Shown: positions 40,914 to 49,246, counted from the first letter of the stretch. The stretch is 64,000 bases of DNA from Variovorax sp. PMC12 (GCF_003019815.1 NZ_CP027773.1:4366501-4430500), one strand, 5' to 3'. Numbers and translations: made by a program. The notes: a model not told the origin generated them from the sequence alone.

Positions 40914-41282
40914 ATGATCCAAACTGAATCCCGGCTCGAAGTGGCCGACAACACAGGCGCGAAATCCGTCCTGTGTATCAAGGTGCTCGGTGGCTCCAAG
41001 CGGCGTTACGCCAGCGTGGGCGACGTCATCAAGGTCAGCATCAAGGAAGCCGCTCCGCGTGGTCGCGTCAAGAAGGGCGAGATCTACAGCGCAGTGGTGG
41101 TCCGCACCGCCAAGGGCATCCGTCGCGCCGACGGCTCGCTCGTCAAGTTCGACGGCAATGCCGCCGTGCTGCTCAATGCCAAGCTGGAGCCCATCGGCAC
41201 CCGCATCTTCGGACCGGTCACGCGCGAACTGCGCACCGAGAAGTTCATGAAGATCGTGTCGCTGGCACCCGAAGTTCTGTAA
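40914..41282 (+). CDS. rplN: 50S ribosomal protein L14
   Basis: 122 aa, the usual length, beginning MIQTESRLEVADNTGAK, which is the standard N-terminus. L14 lies at the subunit interface, binds L19 and is where RsfS docks. First gene of the spc operon here; the S10 operon that precedes it in most bacteria is replaced by the phytase-like gene and proC on the other strand. It has its own promoter and a 137-nt leader. Confidence 0.98.
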   Translation: MIQTESRLEVADNTGAKSVLCIKVLGGSKRRYASVGDVIKVSIKEAAPRGRVKKGEIYSAVVVRTAKGIRRADGSLVKFDGNAAVLLNAKLEPIGTRIFGPVTRELRTEKFMKIVSLAPEVL

Positions 41283-41295
41283 GGACAACAACGCC

Positions 41296-41628
41296 ATGAA
41301 CAAGATTCGCAAAGGCGACCAGGTCATCGTGTTGGCCGGCCGTGACAAGGGCAAGCGGGGCACCGTCTCGCTGCGCAAGGACGACTCGCACGTCGTCATC
41401 GAAGGCCTGAACCTCGTCAAGAAGCACACCAAGCCGAACCCCCTCAAGGGTACGACCGGTGGCATCGTCGAGAAGTCCATGCCCATCCACCAATCCAACG
41501 TGGCGATCTTCAATGCCGCGACCGGCAAGGCCGACCGCGTGGGCATCAAGATCACCCAGGGTGCTGACGGCAAGCGCGTGGCTGTTCGCGTCTTCAAGTC
41601 CAGCGGCGACGAAATCAAGTTCGCCTAA
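41296..41628 (+). CDS. rplX: 50S ribosomal protein L24
   Basis: 110 aa, KOW-domain protein that starts 50S assembly. The KOW motif is KGDQVIVLAGRDKGKRG, about residues 6-22, and the N-terminal MNKIRKGD is normal. It follows rplN by 13 bp, with a ribosome site AAGGA in the gap. Confidence 0.98.
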   Translation: MNKIRKGDQVIVLAGRDKGKRGTVSLRKDDSHVVIEGLNLVKKHTKPNPLKGTTGGIVEKSMPIHQSNVAIFNAATGKADRVGIKITQGADGKRVAVRVFKSSGDEIKFA

Positions 41629-41639
41629 GAGGTACTCAC

Positions 41640-42179
41640 ATGGCACGTCTCCAACAACACTATCGCGAAAAGATCGCGAAAGACCTGACGGAAAAGTTCG
41701 GCTACACGTCGCCGATGCAGGTTCCGCGCCTCACCAAGATCACCCTGAACATGGGTGTGGGTGAAGCAGTCGCCGACAAGAAGGTTCTCGACAACGCTGT
41801 CGCCGACCTGACCAAGATCGCTGGCCAGAAGCCCGTGGTCACCAAGTCGAAGAAGGCTATCGCCGGTTTCAAGATCCGCGAAAACCAGCCTATCGGCTGC
41901 ATGGTCACGCTGCGTGGCGTGCAGATGTATGAGTTCCTGGACCGTTTCGTGACCATCGCGCTGCCGCGTGTTCGCGACTTCCGCGGCATCTCCGGCCGTG
42001 CGTTCGACGGTCGTGGCAACTACAACATCGGCGTCAAGGAACAGATCATTTTCCCCGAGATCGAGTACGACAAGGTCGATGCCCTGCGCGGTCTGAATAT
42101 CAGCATCACGACGACGGCCAAGACCGATGAAGAAGCCAAGGCGCTTCTCGCCGGCTTCCGTTTCCCGTTCAAGAACTGA
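41640..42179 (+). CDS. rplE: 50S ribosomal protein L5
   Basis: 179 aa, binds 5S rRNA and contacts P-site tRNA. Signatures: PRLTKITLNMGVGEA, TKSKKAIAGFKIRENQPIG and NYNIGVKEQIIFPEIEYDKV. Follows rplX by 11 bp. Standard length for the family. Confidence 0.98.
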   Translation: MARLQQHYREKIAKDLTEKFGYTSPMQVPRLTKITLNMGVGEAVADKKVLDNAVADLTKIAGQKPVVTKSKKAIAGFKIRENQPIGCMVTLRGVQMYEFLDRFVTIALPRVRDFRGISGRAFDGRGNYNIGVKEQIIFPEIEYDKVDALRGLNISITTTAKTDEEAKALLAGFRFPFKN

Positions 42180-42187
42180 GGTGATTC

Positions 42188-42493
42188 GTGGCTAAAGCAT
42201 CTTTGATCCAGCGCGAACTCAAGCGCGACAAGCTGGTTGCCAAGTTCGCTGCGAAGCACGCGGAACTGAAGGCGGCTTCCAACGACGTGAAGAAGACCGA
42301 CGAAGAGCGTGCAGCTGCCCGTCTGGCGCTGCAAAAGCTCCCGCGCAACGCGAACCCCACGCGTCAGCGCAACCGTTGCGAAATCACCGGTCGCCCCCGT
42401 GGCACCTTCCGTCAATTCGGTCTGGCCCGCGCCAAGATCCGCGAACTGGCTTTCAACGGCGACATCCCCGGTGTCACCAAGGCCAGCTGGTAA
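42188..42493 (+). CDS. rpsN: 30S ribosomal protein S14 (zinc-free form)
   Basis: 101 aa from a GTG start, 8 bp after rplE. This is the long C-minus type: only one Cys remains (RNRCEITGRPRG), with none of the CXXC pairs of the zinc-binding form. It therefore does not depend on zinc supply. The C-terminal FGLARAKIRELAFNGDIPGVTKASW region is typical. Confidence 0.97.
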   Translation: MAKASLIQRELKRDKLVAKFAAKHAELKAASNDVKKTDEERAAARLALQKLPRNANPTRQRNRCEITGRPRGTFRQFGLARAKIRELAFNGDIPGVTKASW

Positions 42494-42513
42494 GCCAGGC
42501 AGGAGCAAACAAC

Positions 42514-42909
42514 ATGAGCATGAGTGATCCCATTGCCGACCTGCTGACGCGTATCCGTAACGCGCAGATGGTGGCGAAGCCCACCGTGTCGGTTCCGTCT
42601 TCCAAGGTGAAGATCGCAATCGCACAAGTCCTGAAGGACGAGGGCTACATCGACGGCTTCCAGGTCAAGACCGAAGCCGGCAAGAGCGAACTTGAAATCT
42701 CGCTGAAGTACTACGCTGGCCGTCCGGTCATCGAGCGCATTGAGCGCGTGAGCCGCCCCGGCCTGCGTGTCTACAAGGCCAGTGCTTCCATTCCGCAAGT
42801 CCAGAACGGCCTCGGCGTTGCGATCGTCACGACCTCAAAGGGCGTGATGACCGACCGCAAGGCTCGCGCCTCCGGTGTCGGCGGCGAAGTTCTGTGCTAC
42901 GTCGCCTAA
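42514..42909 (+). CDS. rpsH: 30S ribosomal protein S8
   Basis: 131 aa, primary binder of the 16S central domain and, in E. coli, the repressor of spc operon translation. MSMSDPIADLLTRIRNAQ is the standard N-terminus, preceded by AGGAGC; a second ATG two codons later is possible. C-terminal GLGVAIVTTSKGVMTDRKAR and GGEVLCYVA are typical. Confidence 0.98.
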   Translation: MSMSDPIADLLTRIRNAQMVAKPTVSVPSSKVKIAIAQVLKDEGYIDGFQVKTEAGKSELEISLKYYAGRPVIERIERVSRPGLRVYKASASIPQVQNGLGVAIVTTSKGVMTDRKARASGVGGEVLCYVA

Positions 42910-42933
42910 CCGAGACATCGAGGAGTTACTGAA

Positions 42934-43467
42934 ATGTCCCGAGTAGGAAAAATGCCGGTCACCATCCCCGCAGGCGTGGATGTGTCGATCAAGGAAGACC
43001 AGATCAGCGTCAAGGGCACGGGCGGTTCGCTCAGCCTGGCCCGCAATGCGCTGGTCAAGATCGTCAGCAATGACGGCAAGCTGAGCTTCGAGCCCGCCAA
43101 CGAGTCGCGTGAAGCGAACGCGATGAGCGGCACGATCCGTCAGCTGGTGAACAACATGGTGGTTGGCGTGACCAAGGGCTTCGAGAAGAAGCTCAACCTG
43201 GTCGGCGTCGGCTACAAGGCTGCGGCTTCCAACAACAAGCTGAACCTGCAAGTCGGTTACTCGCACCCGGTCAACATCGACATGCCGCAAGGCATCACGG
43301 TGGCCACCGCGACCCCGACCGAAATCGTGATCAAGGGTGCTGACCGTCAGCGCGTTGGTCAAATCGCCGCTGAGATCCGCGCTGTTCGTCCGCCCGAGCC
43401 CTACAAGGGCAAGGGTATCCGTTATTCGGACGAGAAGATCGTGATCAAAGAGACCAAGAAGAAGTAA
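42934..43467 (+). CDS. rplF: 50S ribosomal protein L6
   Basis: 177 aa with the two-repeat L6 fold, located near the factor-binding centre of 50S. MSRVGKMPVTIPAGVDV and the C-terminal PPEPYKGKGIRYSDEKI are diagnostic. A GAGGAG ribosome site lies before the ATG. Length is normal. Confidence 0.98.
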   Translation: MSRVGKMPVTIPAGVDVSIKEDQISVKGTGGSLSLARNALVKIVSNDGKLSFEPANESREANAMSGTIRQLVNNMVVGVTKGFEKKLNLVGVGYKAAASNNKLNLQVGYSHPVNIDMPQGITVATATPTEIVIKGADRQRVGQIAAEIRAVRPPEPYKGKGIRYSDEKIVIKETKKK

Positions 43468-43478
43468 GGGGCAGCAAA

Positions 43479-43847
43479 ATGATGTTGACCAAAAAAGCAC
43501 AGCGTCTTCGCCGCTCGCGCCAGACCCGCATTCGCATCGCGACGCAGGGCGTGGCCCGTCTGACGGTGAACCGCACCAACCTGCACATCTATGCAACCGT
43601 CATCTCCGACGACGGCTCCAAGGTGATTGCAACCGCATCGACGGCAGAAGCCGAAGTGCGTACCTCGCTCGGCGGTTCGGGCAAGGGCGGCAATGCCGCC
43701 GCAGCCACCGCCGTCGGCAAGCGCATCGCTGAAAAGGCGAAGGCAGCCGGCGTCGAGAAGGTCGCTTTCGACCGCGCAGGTTTCGCTTACCACGGCCGCG
43801 TCAAGGCGCTGGCCGAGGCCGCCCGCGAAGCCGGCCTGCAGTTCTAA
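43479..43847 (+). CDS. rplR: 50S ribosomal protein L18
   Basis: 122 aa, binds 5S rRNA with L5. LTKKAQRLRRSRQTRIRI and the end KALAEAAREAGLQF are typical. Two ATGs are adjacent (43479, 43482); the first has the better distance to the AAGGGG site. Confidence 0.97.
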   Translation: MMLTKKAQRLRRSRQTRIRIATQGVARLTVNRTNLHIYATVISDDGSKVIATASTAEAEVRTSLGGSGKGGNAAAATAVGKRIAEKAKAAGVEKVAFDRAGFAYHGRVKALAEAAREAGLQF

Positions 43848-43865
43848 CCGGACACGAGATTCAAA

Positions 43866-44384
43866 ATGGCAAAGATTCAGGCAAGAACGCAGAACGAAGG
43901 CCCCGAGGACGGTTTGCGCGAGAAGATGATCGCGATCAACCGCGTCACCAAGGTGGTGAAGGGTGGTCGTATCCTCGGTTTCGCAGCACTCACCGTCGTT
44001 GGTGATGGCGATGGCCGCGTCGGCATGGGCAAGGGCAAGTCGAAGGAAGTGCCCGCTGCAGTGCAGAAGGCCATGGAAGAAGCGCGTCGCAACCTGCTGA
44101 AGGTTTCGATCAAGAACGGCACGCTGCACCACCAGGTGCAGGGCCACCATGGCGCTTCGACGGTCGTGATGTACCCGGCTCCCAAGGGTACCGGCATCAT
44201 CGCCGGCGGCCCGATGCGCGCCGTGTTCGAAGTGATGGGTATCACCGACATCGTGGCCAAGAGCCATGGTTCGTCGAACCCCTACAACATGGTTCGCGCC
44301 ACGCTCGACGGGTTGAAGAACTCGACGACCGCGGGTCAAGTGGCTGCCAAGCGCGGCCTCACCGTCGAAGAAATCTTCGCTTAA
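43866..44384 (+). CDS. rpsE: 30S ribosomal protein S5
   Basis: 172 aa, important for decoding fidelity and mRNA unwinding at the entry tunnel. DGLREKMIAINRVTKVVKGGR and the S5 domain with VGDGDGRVGMGKGKSKEVPAA (in parts) are diagnostic. It follows rplR by 18 bp. Confidence 0.98.
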   Translation: MAKIQARTQNEGPEDGLREKMIAINRVTKVVKGGRILGFAALTVVGDGDGRVGMGKGKSKEVPAAVQKAMEEARRNLLKVSIKNGTLHHQVQGHHGASTVVMYPAPKGTGIIAGGPMRAVFEVMGITDIVAKSHGSSNPYNMVRATLDGLKNSTTAGQVAAKRGLTVEEIFA

Positions 44385-44408
44385 GCGCAAGCCGAAAGAA
44401 GCATTCAA

Positions 44409-44591
44409 ATGACGCAACAACAAACCCTCAAGGTCCAATTGGTCAAGAGCCCGATCGGTACCAAGGAATCGCATCGCGCGACCGTGCGCGGCCTCGGCCT
44501 GCGCAAGCTCAACAGCGTGAGCGAGCTGCAAGACACGCCCGCTGTGCGCGGCATGATCAACAAGATCAGTTATCTGGTCAAAGTTCTGTAA
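44409..44591 (+). CDS. rpmD: 50S ribosomal protein L30
   Basis: 60 aa. TLKVQLVKSPIGTKESHRATVRGLGLRKLNS (in parts) is the L30 signature. Not universal in bacteria but standard in proteobacterial spc operons, between rpsE and rplO as here. Confidence 0.97.
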   Translation: MTQQQTLKVQLVKSPIGTKESHRATVRGLGLRKLNSVSELQDTPAVRGMINKISYLVKVL

Positions 44592-44602
44592 GAGAGACTG
44601 AT

Positions 44603-45034
44603 ATGGAACTCAATGGCATCAAGCCGGCAGCCGGCGCCAAGCACGCCAAGCGTCGCGTTGGCCGTGGTATCGGCTCTGGCATCGGCAAGACCGCGGGTCG
44701 CGGCCACAAGGGCCAGAAGTCGCGTGCTGGCGGCTTCCACAAGGTGGGCTTCGAAGGCGGTCAAATGCCTCTGCAGCGTCGCCTGCCGAAGCGCGGCTTC
44801 AAGTCGCACCTGCTGAAGTTCAACGCCGAAGTCACGCTGACTGCTCTCGAGCAGCTCGGCTTGGCCGAAGTGGATGTCCTGGCGCTGAAGCAAGCCGGCC
44901 TCGTGGGCCAGCTGGCCAAGGTCGTCAAGGTCGTCAAGACCGGCGAACTGACCAAGGCCGTCAAGCTGACGGGCGTGGGCGCTACCGCTGGTGCCAAGGC
45001 TGCGATCGAAGCAGCCGGCGGCAGCATCGCCTGA
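44603..45034 (+). CDS. rplO: 50S ribosomal protein L15
   Basis: 143 aa. The basic Gly-rich N-terminus with KHAKRRVGRGIGSGIGKTAGRGHKGQKSRAGG (in parts) threads into 23S rRNA. It lies directly before secY, as in most bacteria; L15 is usually the last protein of the spc operon before the translocon gene. Confidence 0.98.
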   Translation: MELNGIKPAAGAKHAKRRVGRGIGSGIGKTAGRGHKGQKSRAGGFHKVGFEGGQMPLQRRLPKRGFKSHLLKFNAEVTLTALEQLGLAEVDVLALKQAGLVGQLAKVVKVVKTGELTKAVKLTGVGATAGAKAAIEAAGGSIA

Positions 45035-45061
45035 TCACCATCGGACTGAAAGAAGTTCTTC

Positions 45062-46375
45062 GTGGCAACTAACGCGGCAACGATCGCAAAAACAGGCAAG
45101 TTCGGCGACCTCCGTCGTCGGCTCGTCTTTTTGCTGCTCGCGCTCGTGGTCTACCGGATTGGCGCGCACATTCCTGTGCCGGGTATCAACCCGGACCAGC
45201 TGGCAGCGTTGTTCCAGGGCCAGCAGGGCGGCATTCTGAGCCTGTTCAACATGTTCTCGGGCGGGGCGCTGTCGCGCTTCACCGTGTTCGCGTTGGGGAT
45301 CATGCCGTACATCTCGGCGTCGATCATCATGCAGCTGATGACCTACGTGCTTCCGACCTTCGAGCAATTGAAGAAGGAAGGCGAGGCCGGCCGCCGCAAG
45401 ATCACGCAGTACACGCGCTACGGCGCGCTCGGTCTGGCACTGTTCCAATCGTTCAGCATCGCGGTGGCTCTCGAGTCGTCTGCCGGTCTGGTCATCGCCC
45501 CCGGTTTCGGCTTCCGCCTGACCGCCATGGTGAGCCTGACGGCAGGTTCGATGTTCCTGATGTGGCTCGGCGAGCAGATCACCGAACGCGGCCTGGGCAA
45601 CGGCATCTCGATCCTGATCTTTGCAGGTATCGCGGCCGGCCTGCCGAACGCGATCGGCGGCCTCGCTTCGCTGGTGACGACCGGTGCAATGAATCCGATC
45701 ATTGCGCTGTTCATCATCGCCGTCGTGGTGCTGGTCACCTACTTCGTGGTGTTCGTCGAACGCGGCCAGCGCAAGATCCTCGTGAACTATGCGCGGCGCC
45801 AGGTCGGCAACAAGGTCTATGGCGGCCAGTCGTCGCACCTGCCCTTGAAGCTGAACATGGCCGGCGTGATCCCGCCGATCTTCGCCTCGTCGATCATCCT
45901 GCTGCCCGCAACGGTGGTTGGCTGGTTCAGTACCGGTGAAGGCGGTTTCCGCTGGATCAAGGACGTTGCGGGCGCACTGCGTCCGGGCGAACCGATCTAC
46001 GTGCTGCTGTATGCCGCTGCGATCGTTTTCTTCTGCTTCTTCTACACGGCACTCGTGTTCAACAGCAAGGAAACGGCCGACAACCTGAAGAAGAGTGGTG
46101 CTTTCATTCCTGGCATTCGCCCGGGTGACCAGACCGCTCGCTATATCGACAAGATTCTGGTTCGCTTGACGCTGGCCGGCGCGGTGTACATCACCTTCGT
46201 CTGCCTGCTGCCCGAGTTCCTGATCCTGAAGTACAACGTGCCGTTCTACTTCGGTGGTACCTCCCTGCTGATCATCGTGGTCGTCACGATGGACTTCATG
46301 GCCCAGGTGCAAAACTACATGATGTCCCAGCAGTACGAATCGCTGCTGAAGAAGGCGAACTTCAAGACATCGTAG
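45062..46375 (+). CDS. secY: Protein translocase subunit SecY
   Basis: 437 aa from a GTG start, ten predicted membrane helices. Forms the channel of the SecYEG translocon. Signatures: DLRRRLVFLLLALVVYRIGAHIPVPGI (in parts, helix 1), the plug-region LFNMFSGGALSRFTVFALGIMPYI (in parts), YARRQVGNKVYGGQSSHLPLKLN (C4 loop, in parts) and LIIVVVTMDFMAQVQ. It follows rplO by 27 bp. In many relatives infA comes next; here rpmJ does. Confidence 0.98.
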   Translation: MATNAATIAKTGKFGDLRRRLVFLLLALVVYRIGAHIPVPGINPDQLAALFQGQQGGILSLFNMFSGGALSRFTVFALGIMPYISASIIMQLMTYVLPTFEQLKKEGEAGRRKITQYTRYGALGLALFQSFSIAVALESSAGLVIAPGFGFRLTAMVSLTAGSMFLMWLGEQITERGLGNGISILIFAGIAAGLPNAIGGLASLVTTGAMNPIIALFIIAVVVLVTYFVVFVERGQRKILVNYARRQVGNKVYGGQSSHLPLKLNMAGVIPPIFASSIILLPATVVGWFSTGEGGFRWIKDVAGALRPGEPIYVLLYAAAIVFFCFFYTALVFNSKETADNLKKSGAFIPGIRPGDQTARYIDKILVRLTLAGAVYITFVCLLPEFLILKYNVPFYFGGTSLLIIVVVTMDFMAQVQNYMMSQQYESLLKKANFKTS

Positions 46376-46439
46376 GGCTGTGTTTCAGTATTGAGTCCGG
46401 GCGGTAGACCGCCACGTTAAACAGTTTTAGGAGAATGAA

Positions 46440-46553
46440 ATGAGAGTTTCGGCTTCGGTCAAAACCATCTGCCGTAATTGCAAGGTCATCCGCCGTAAAG
46501 GTGTGGTGCGTGTGATTTGCACCGACCCGCGCCACAAGCAGCGCCAGGGTTGA
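46440..46553 (+). CDS. rpmJ: 50S ribosomal protein L36
   Basis: 37 aa: MRVSASVKTICRNCKVIRRK continuing to an end in RHKQRQG. The Zn ligands are the CRNC pair, a later Cys and a His, the zinc-binding C-plus form. TTAGGAG lies before the ATG. A GGCGG-TAGA-CCGCC hairpin lies in the 64-nt gap after secY. rpsM follows by 23 bp. Confidence 0.97.
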   Translation: MRVSASVKTICRNCKVIRRKGVVRVICTDPRHKQRQG

Positions 46554-46576
46554 TTGAAGAGTATTAGAGGACGCAC

Positions 46577-46942
46577 ATGGCACGTATTGCTGGCATCAAC
46601 ATCCCGCCGCACAAGCACGCTGAAATCGGCCTGACCGCCATCTTCGGCATCGGTCGCACCCGCGCCCGTCAAATCTGCGAAGCGAGCGGCATCGAGTATT
46701 CGAAGAAGATCAAGGATCTGACCGACGCCGATCTCGAAAAGATCCGCGACCAGATCGCTCTGTTCACCATCGAAGGCGATCTGCGTCGCGAGACGACGAT
46801 GAACATCAAGCGTTTGATGGACATCGGCTGCTATCGCGGCTTCCGTCACCGTCGCGGCCTGCCGATGCGCGGCCAGCGCACGCGCACCAACGCCCGCACC
46901 CGCAAGGGTCCGCGCAAGGCTGCGCAGTCCCTGAAGAAATAA
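46577..46942 (+). CDS. rpsM: 30S ribosomal protein S13
   Basis: 121 aa, head of the 30S subunit, contacts L5 and P-site tRNA. MARIAGINIPPHKHAEIGLTAIFGIGR (in parts) and the basic tail GQRTRTNARTRKGPRKA are typical. It opens the alpha operon gene set. Confidence 0.98.
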   Translation: MARIAGINIPPHKHAEIGLTAIFGIGRTRARQICEASGIEYSKKIKDLTDADLEKIRDQIALFTIEGDLRRETTMNIKRLMDIGCYRGFRHRRGLPMRGQRTRTNARTRKGPRKAAQSLKK

Positions 46943-46954
46943 GGATAGACCAGC

Positions 46955-47359
46955 ATGGCTAAAGCACCTGCAAACAACGCCGCACAGCGCGTTCGCAAGA
47001 AGGTTCGCAAGAACGTTGCGGACGGTATCGCCCACGTGCATGCCTCGTTCAACAACACCATCATCACGATCACCGATCGCCAGGGCAACGCCCTGTCGTG
47101 GGCTTCGTCGGGTGGCCAGGGCTTCAAGGGCTCGCGCAAGTCGACCCCGTTCGCTGCGCAGGTCGCTTCCGAAGTTGCCGGCCGTGCTGCTGTCGAACAA
47201 GGTATCAAGAACCTCGACGTCGAGATCAAGGGCCCCGGTCCTGGTCGCGAATCGTCGGTGCGCGCACTGGCTGCGCTCGGCATCCGGATCAATTCCATTG
47301 CCGACGTGACGCCCGTTCCGCACAATGGCTGCCGTCCCCAGAAGCGTCGTCGCATCTGA
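46955..47359 (+). CDS. rpsK: 30S ribosomal protein S11
   Basis: 134 aa, 30S platform, contacts the Shine-Dalgarno helix. VHASFNNTIITITDRQGNAL and DVTPVPHNGCRPQKRRRI are diagnostic. It follows rpsM by 12 bp and precedes a 131-nt gap with three hairpins before rpsD. Confidence 0.98.
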   Translation: MAKAPANNAAQRVRKKVRKNVADGIAHVHASFNNTIITITDRQGNALSWASSGGQGFKGSRKSTPFAAQVASEVAGRAAVEQGIKNLDVEIKGPGPGRESSVRALAALGIRINSIADVTPVPHNGCRPQKRRRI

Positions 47360-47374
47360 TCGTCAGTCCGCAAG

Positions 47375-47413
47375 GCGCAGCCGGCTTTTTCAAGCGGCTG
47401 CGCATTTGTTTTT
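47375..47413 (+). terminator. Terminator-like hairpin inside the alpha operon
   Basis: GCGCAGCC-N13-GGCTGCGC, perfect 8-bp arms, then ATTTGTTTTTTA. Form and T-run are those of a Rho-independent terminator, yet it lies between rpsK and rpsD. It probably works as an attenuator that lowers rpsD-rpoA-rplQ transcription. Confidence 0.65.
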
Positions 47414-47429
47414 TATCTAAGCCCACCGC

Positions 47430-47468
47430 CATCCGCGCTTCGCAGATGGCTCCCGCAGGCAACTGCGG
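47430..47468 (+). promoter_or_regulatory. Two hairpins in the rpsD leader
   Basis: CCATC(C)GCG-CTT-CGC(A)GATGG is followed by CCGCAG-GCAA-CTGCGG (47453-47468), the latter capped by a GNRA tetraloop. Both lie just before the rpsD ribosome site AAAGGA. They are candidates for an S4 feedback site. Confidence 0.5.
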
Positions 47469-47490
47469 CAGATGACACAAAGGAAAAATC

Positions 47491-48114
47491 GTGGCACGTT
47501 ACCTCGGCCCCAAGGCCAAACTTTCCCGCCGTGAAGGCACCGACCTGTTCCTGAAGAGCGCCCGCCGCTCCATCCAGGACAAGGCCAAGTTCGACTCCAA
47601 GCCCGGCCAGCACGGTCGCACCTCGGGTCAGCGCACCTCCGACTACGGTCTGCAGTTGCGTGAAAAGCAGAAGGTCAAGCGCATGTACGGCGTGCTCGAA
47701 AAGCAATTCCGCCGCTACTTCGAAGAAGCCGACCGCCGCCGTGGCAACACCGGCGCCAACCTGCTGTTCATCCTCGAATCGCGCCTGGACAACGTCGTCT
47801 ACCGCATGGGCTTCGGCTCGACCCGCGCCGAAGCGCGCCAGCTCGTGTCGCACAAGGCGATCACGGTGAACGGTCAGTCGGTCAACATCCCGTCGTACCT
47901 GGTCAAGACCGGTGACGTGATCGCCGTGCGCGACAAGTCGAAGAAGCAGAACCGCATTGTCGAAGCGCTGCAACTCGCCCAGCAAGTCGGTATTCCGGCC
48001 TGGGTCGACGTGAATGCCGACAAGGCCGAAGGCACGTTCAAGAAGGTGCCCGATCGCGACGAATTCGCAGCCGACATCAACGAATCGCTGATCGTCGAAC
48101 TGTATTCGCGTTGA
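47491..48114 (+). CDS. rpsD: 30S ribosomal protein S4
   Basis: 207 aa from a GTG start with AAAGGA upstream. S4 begins 30S assembly at the 5' domain and in E. coli represses the alpha operon. MARYLGPKAKLSRREGTDLF and the S4 RNA-binding domain RLDNVVYRMGFGSTRAEARQLVSHKAI (in parts) are typical. It lacks the N-terminal Cys Zn cluster, so it is a C-minus form. Confidence 0.98.
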   Translation: MARYLGPKAKLSRREGTDLFLKSARRSIQDKAKFDSKPGQHGRTSGQRTSDYGLQLREKQKVKRMYGVLEKQFRRYFEEADRRRGNTGANLLFILESRLDNVVYRMGFGSTRAEARQLVSHKAITVNGQSVNIPSYLVKTGDVIAVRDKSKKQNRIVEALQLAQQVGIPAWVDVNADKAEGTFKKVPDRDEFAADINESLIVELYSR

Positions 48115-48123
48115 TTTTTTCTA

Positions 48124-48197
48124 CCCGCCTCGGCGCGTTCGCGCCGGCGGGAGATTGATATTGTTGTTCACGTTCCTGCTCCGCGCTTCGTCGCGGA
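48124..48197 (+). promoter_or_regulatory. Structured rpsD-rpoA intercistronic leader
   Basis: A 12-bp stem, CCCGCC and GGCGCG pairing with CGCGCC and GGCGGG (48124-48151), is followed by TCCGCG-N6-CGCGGA (48180-48197). The T-run lies before, not after, the first stem, so it is not a forward terminator. It may be an mRNA-stability or regulatory element ahead of rpoA. Confidence 0.5.
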
Positions 48198-48256
48198 TCA
48201 GGTGCTTCACCAGCCTTACCGGTGTAACGAGCCGGGGGTATTGAGAGGAAGTCTGC

Positions 48257-49246
48257 ATGCAAACCACCCTGCTGAAACCCAAGACCATCCAGGTCGAGCA
48301 ACTTGCCGCCAACAAGGCCAAGGTCACGCTCGAGCCTTTCGAGCGCGGCTACGGCCACACGCTCGGCAACGCGCTGCGTCGCGTTCTGCTGTCGTCCATG
48401 GTCGGTTACTCGGCCACCGAAGTCACGATCGCTGGCGTTCTGCATGAGTACTCGTCGATCGACGGCGTGCAGGAAGATGTCGTCAACATCCTGCTGAATC
48501 TCAAGGGCGTGGTGTTCAAGCTCCACAACCGCGACGAAGTCACGCTGAGCCTGCGCAAGGACGGTGAAGGCCCGGTGCTCGCATCGGACATCCAGACCCC
48601 GCACGACGTCGAGATCATCAACCCCGACCACGTGATCGCGCACCTGTCGCAAGGCGGCAAGCTCGACATGCAGATCAAGGTCGAAAAGGGTCGCGGCTAC
48701 GTGCCCGGCACGATGCGCCGCTACGCGGACGAGCCGACCAAGTCGATAGGCCGCATCGTTCTCGACGCTTCGTTCTCGCCCGTCAAGCGCGTGAGCTACA
48801 CGGTCGAAAGCGCCCGTGTCGAACAGCGTACCGACCTGGACAAGCTGCTCGTCGAGATCGAAACCAACGGCGCGATCACCGCGGAAGACGCAGTTCGCGC
48901 TTCGGCTAAAATCCTGGTCGAGCAGCTCGCAGTGTTCGCGCAGCTCGAAGGCGGCGAACTCGCTGCATTCGACGCACCGGCACCGCGCAGCGCACAGCAG
49001 TTCGATCCGATCCTGCTGCGCCCTGTCGACGAGCTCGAACTCACCGTGCGTTCGGCGAACTGCCTGAAGGCCGAGAACATCTACTACATCGGTGATCTGA
49101 TCCAGCGCACCGAAAACGAGCTGCTCAAGACCCCGAACCTGGGTCGCAAGTCGCTCAACGAAATCAAGGAAGTGCTTGCCTCCCGCGGCCTGACCTTGGG
49201 CATGAAGCTCGAAAGCTGGCCCCCGGCCGGTCTTGACAAGCGTTGA
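48257..49246 (+). CDS. rpoA: DNA-directed RNA polymerase subunit alpha
   Basis: 329 aa, standard length. N-terminal assembly domain: ERGYGHTLGNALRRVLLSSM. C-terminal domain, which binds UP elements and activators, has DPILLRPVDELELTVRSANCLK (in parts) and NLGRKSLNEIKEVLASRGL. GAGAGGAAG precedes the ATG. A 142-nt structured leader separates it from rpsD. Confidence 0.98.
   Translation: MQTTLLKPKTIQVEQLAANKAKVTLEPFERGYGHTLGNALRRVLLSSMVGYSATEVTIAGVLHEYSSIDGVQEDVVNILLNLKGVVFKLHNRDEVTLSLRKDGEGPVLASDIQTPHDVEIINPDHVIAHLSQGGKLDMQIKVEKGRGYVPGTMRRYADEPTKSIGRIVLDASFSPVKRVSYTVESARVEQRTDLDKLLVEIETNGAITAEDAVRASAKILVEQLAVFAQLEGGELAAFDAPAPRSAQQFDPILLRPVDELELTVRSANCLKAENIYYIGDLIQRTENELLKTPNLGRKSLNEIKEVLASRGLTLGMKLESWPPAGLDKR

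Noticed and set aside
42188..42493. S14 as a zinc-dependent paralogue
   Set aside because: Only one Cys is present and the length is that of the zinc-free form.
48124..48151. Stem between rpsD and rpoA as a terminator
   Set aside because: The T-run lies before the stem on the plus strand, and on the minus strand it becomes an A-run after the stem, so neither direction fits a Rho-independent terminator.
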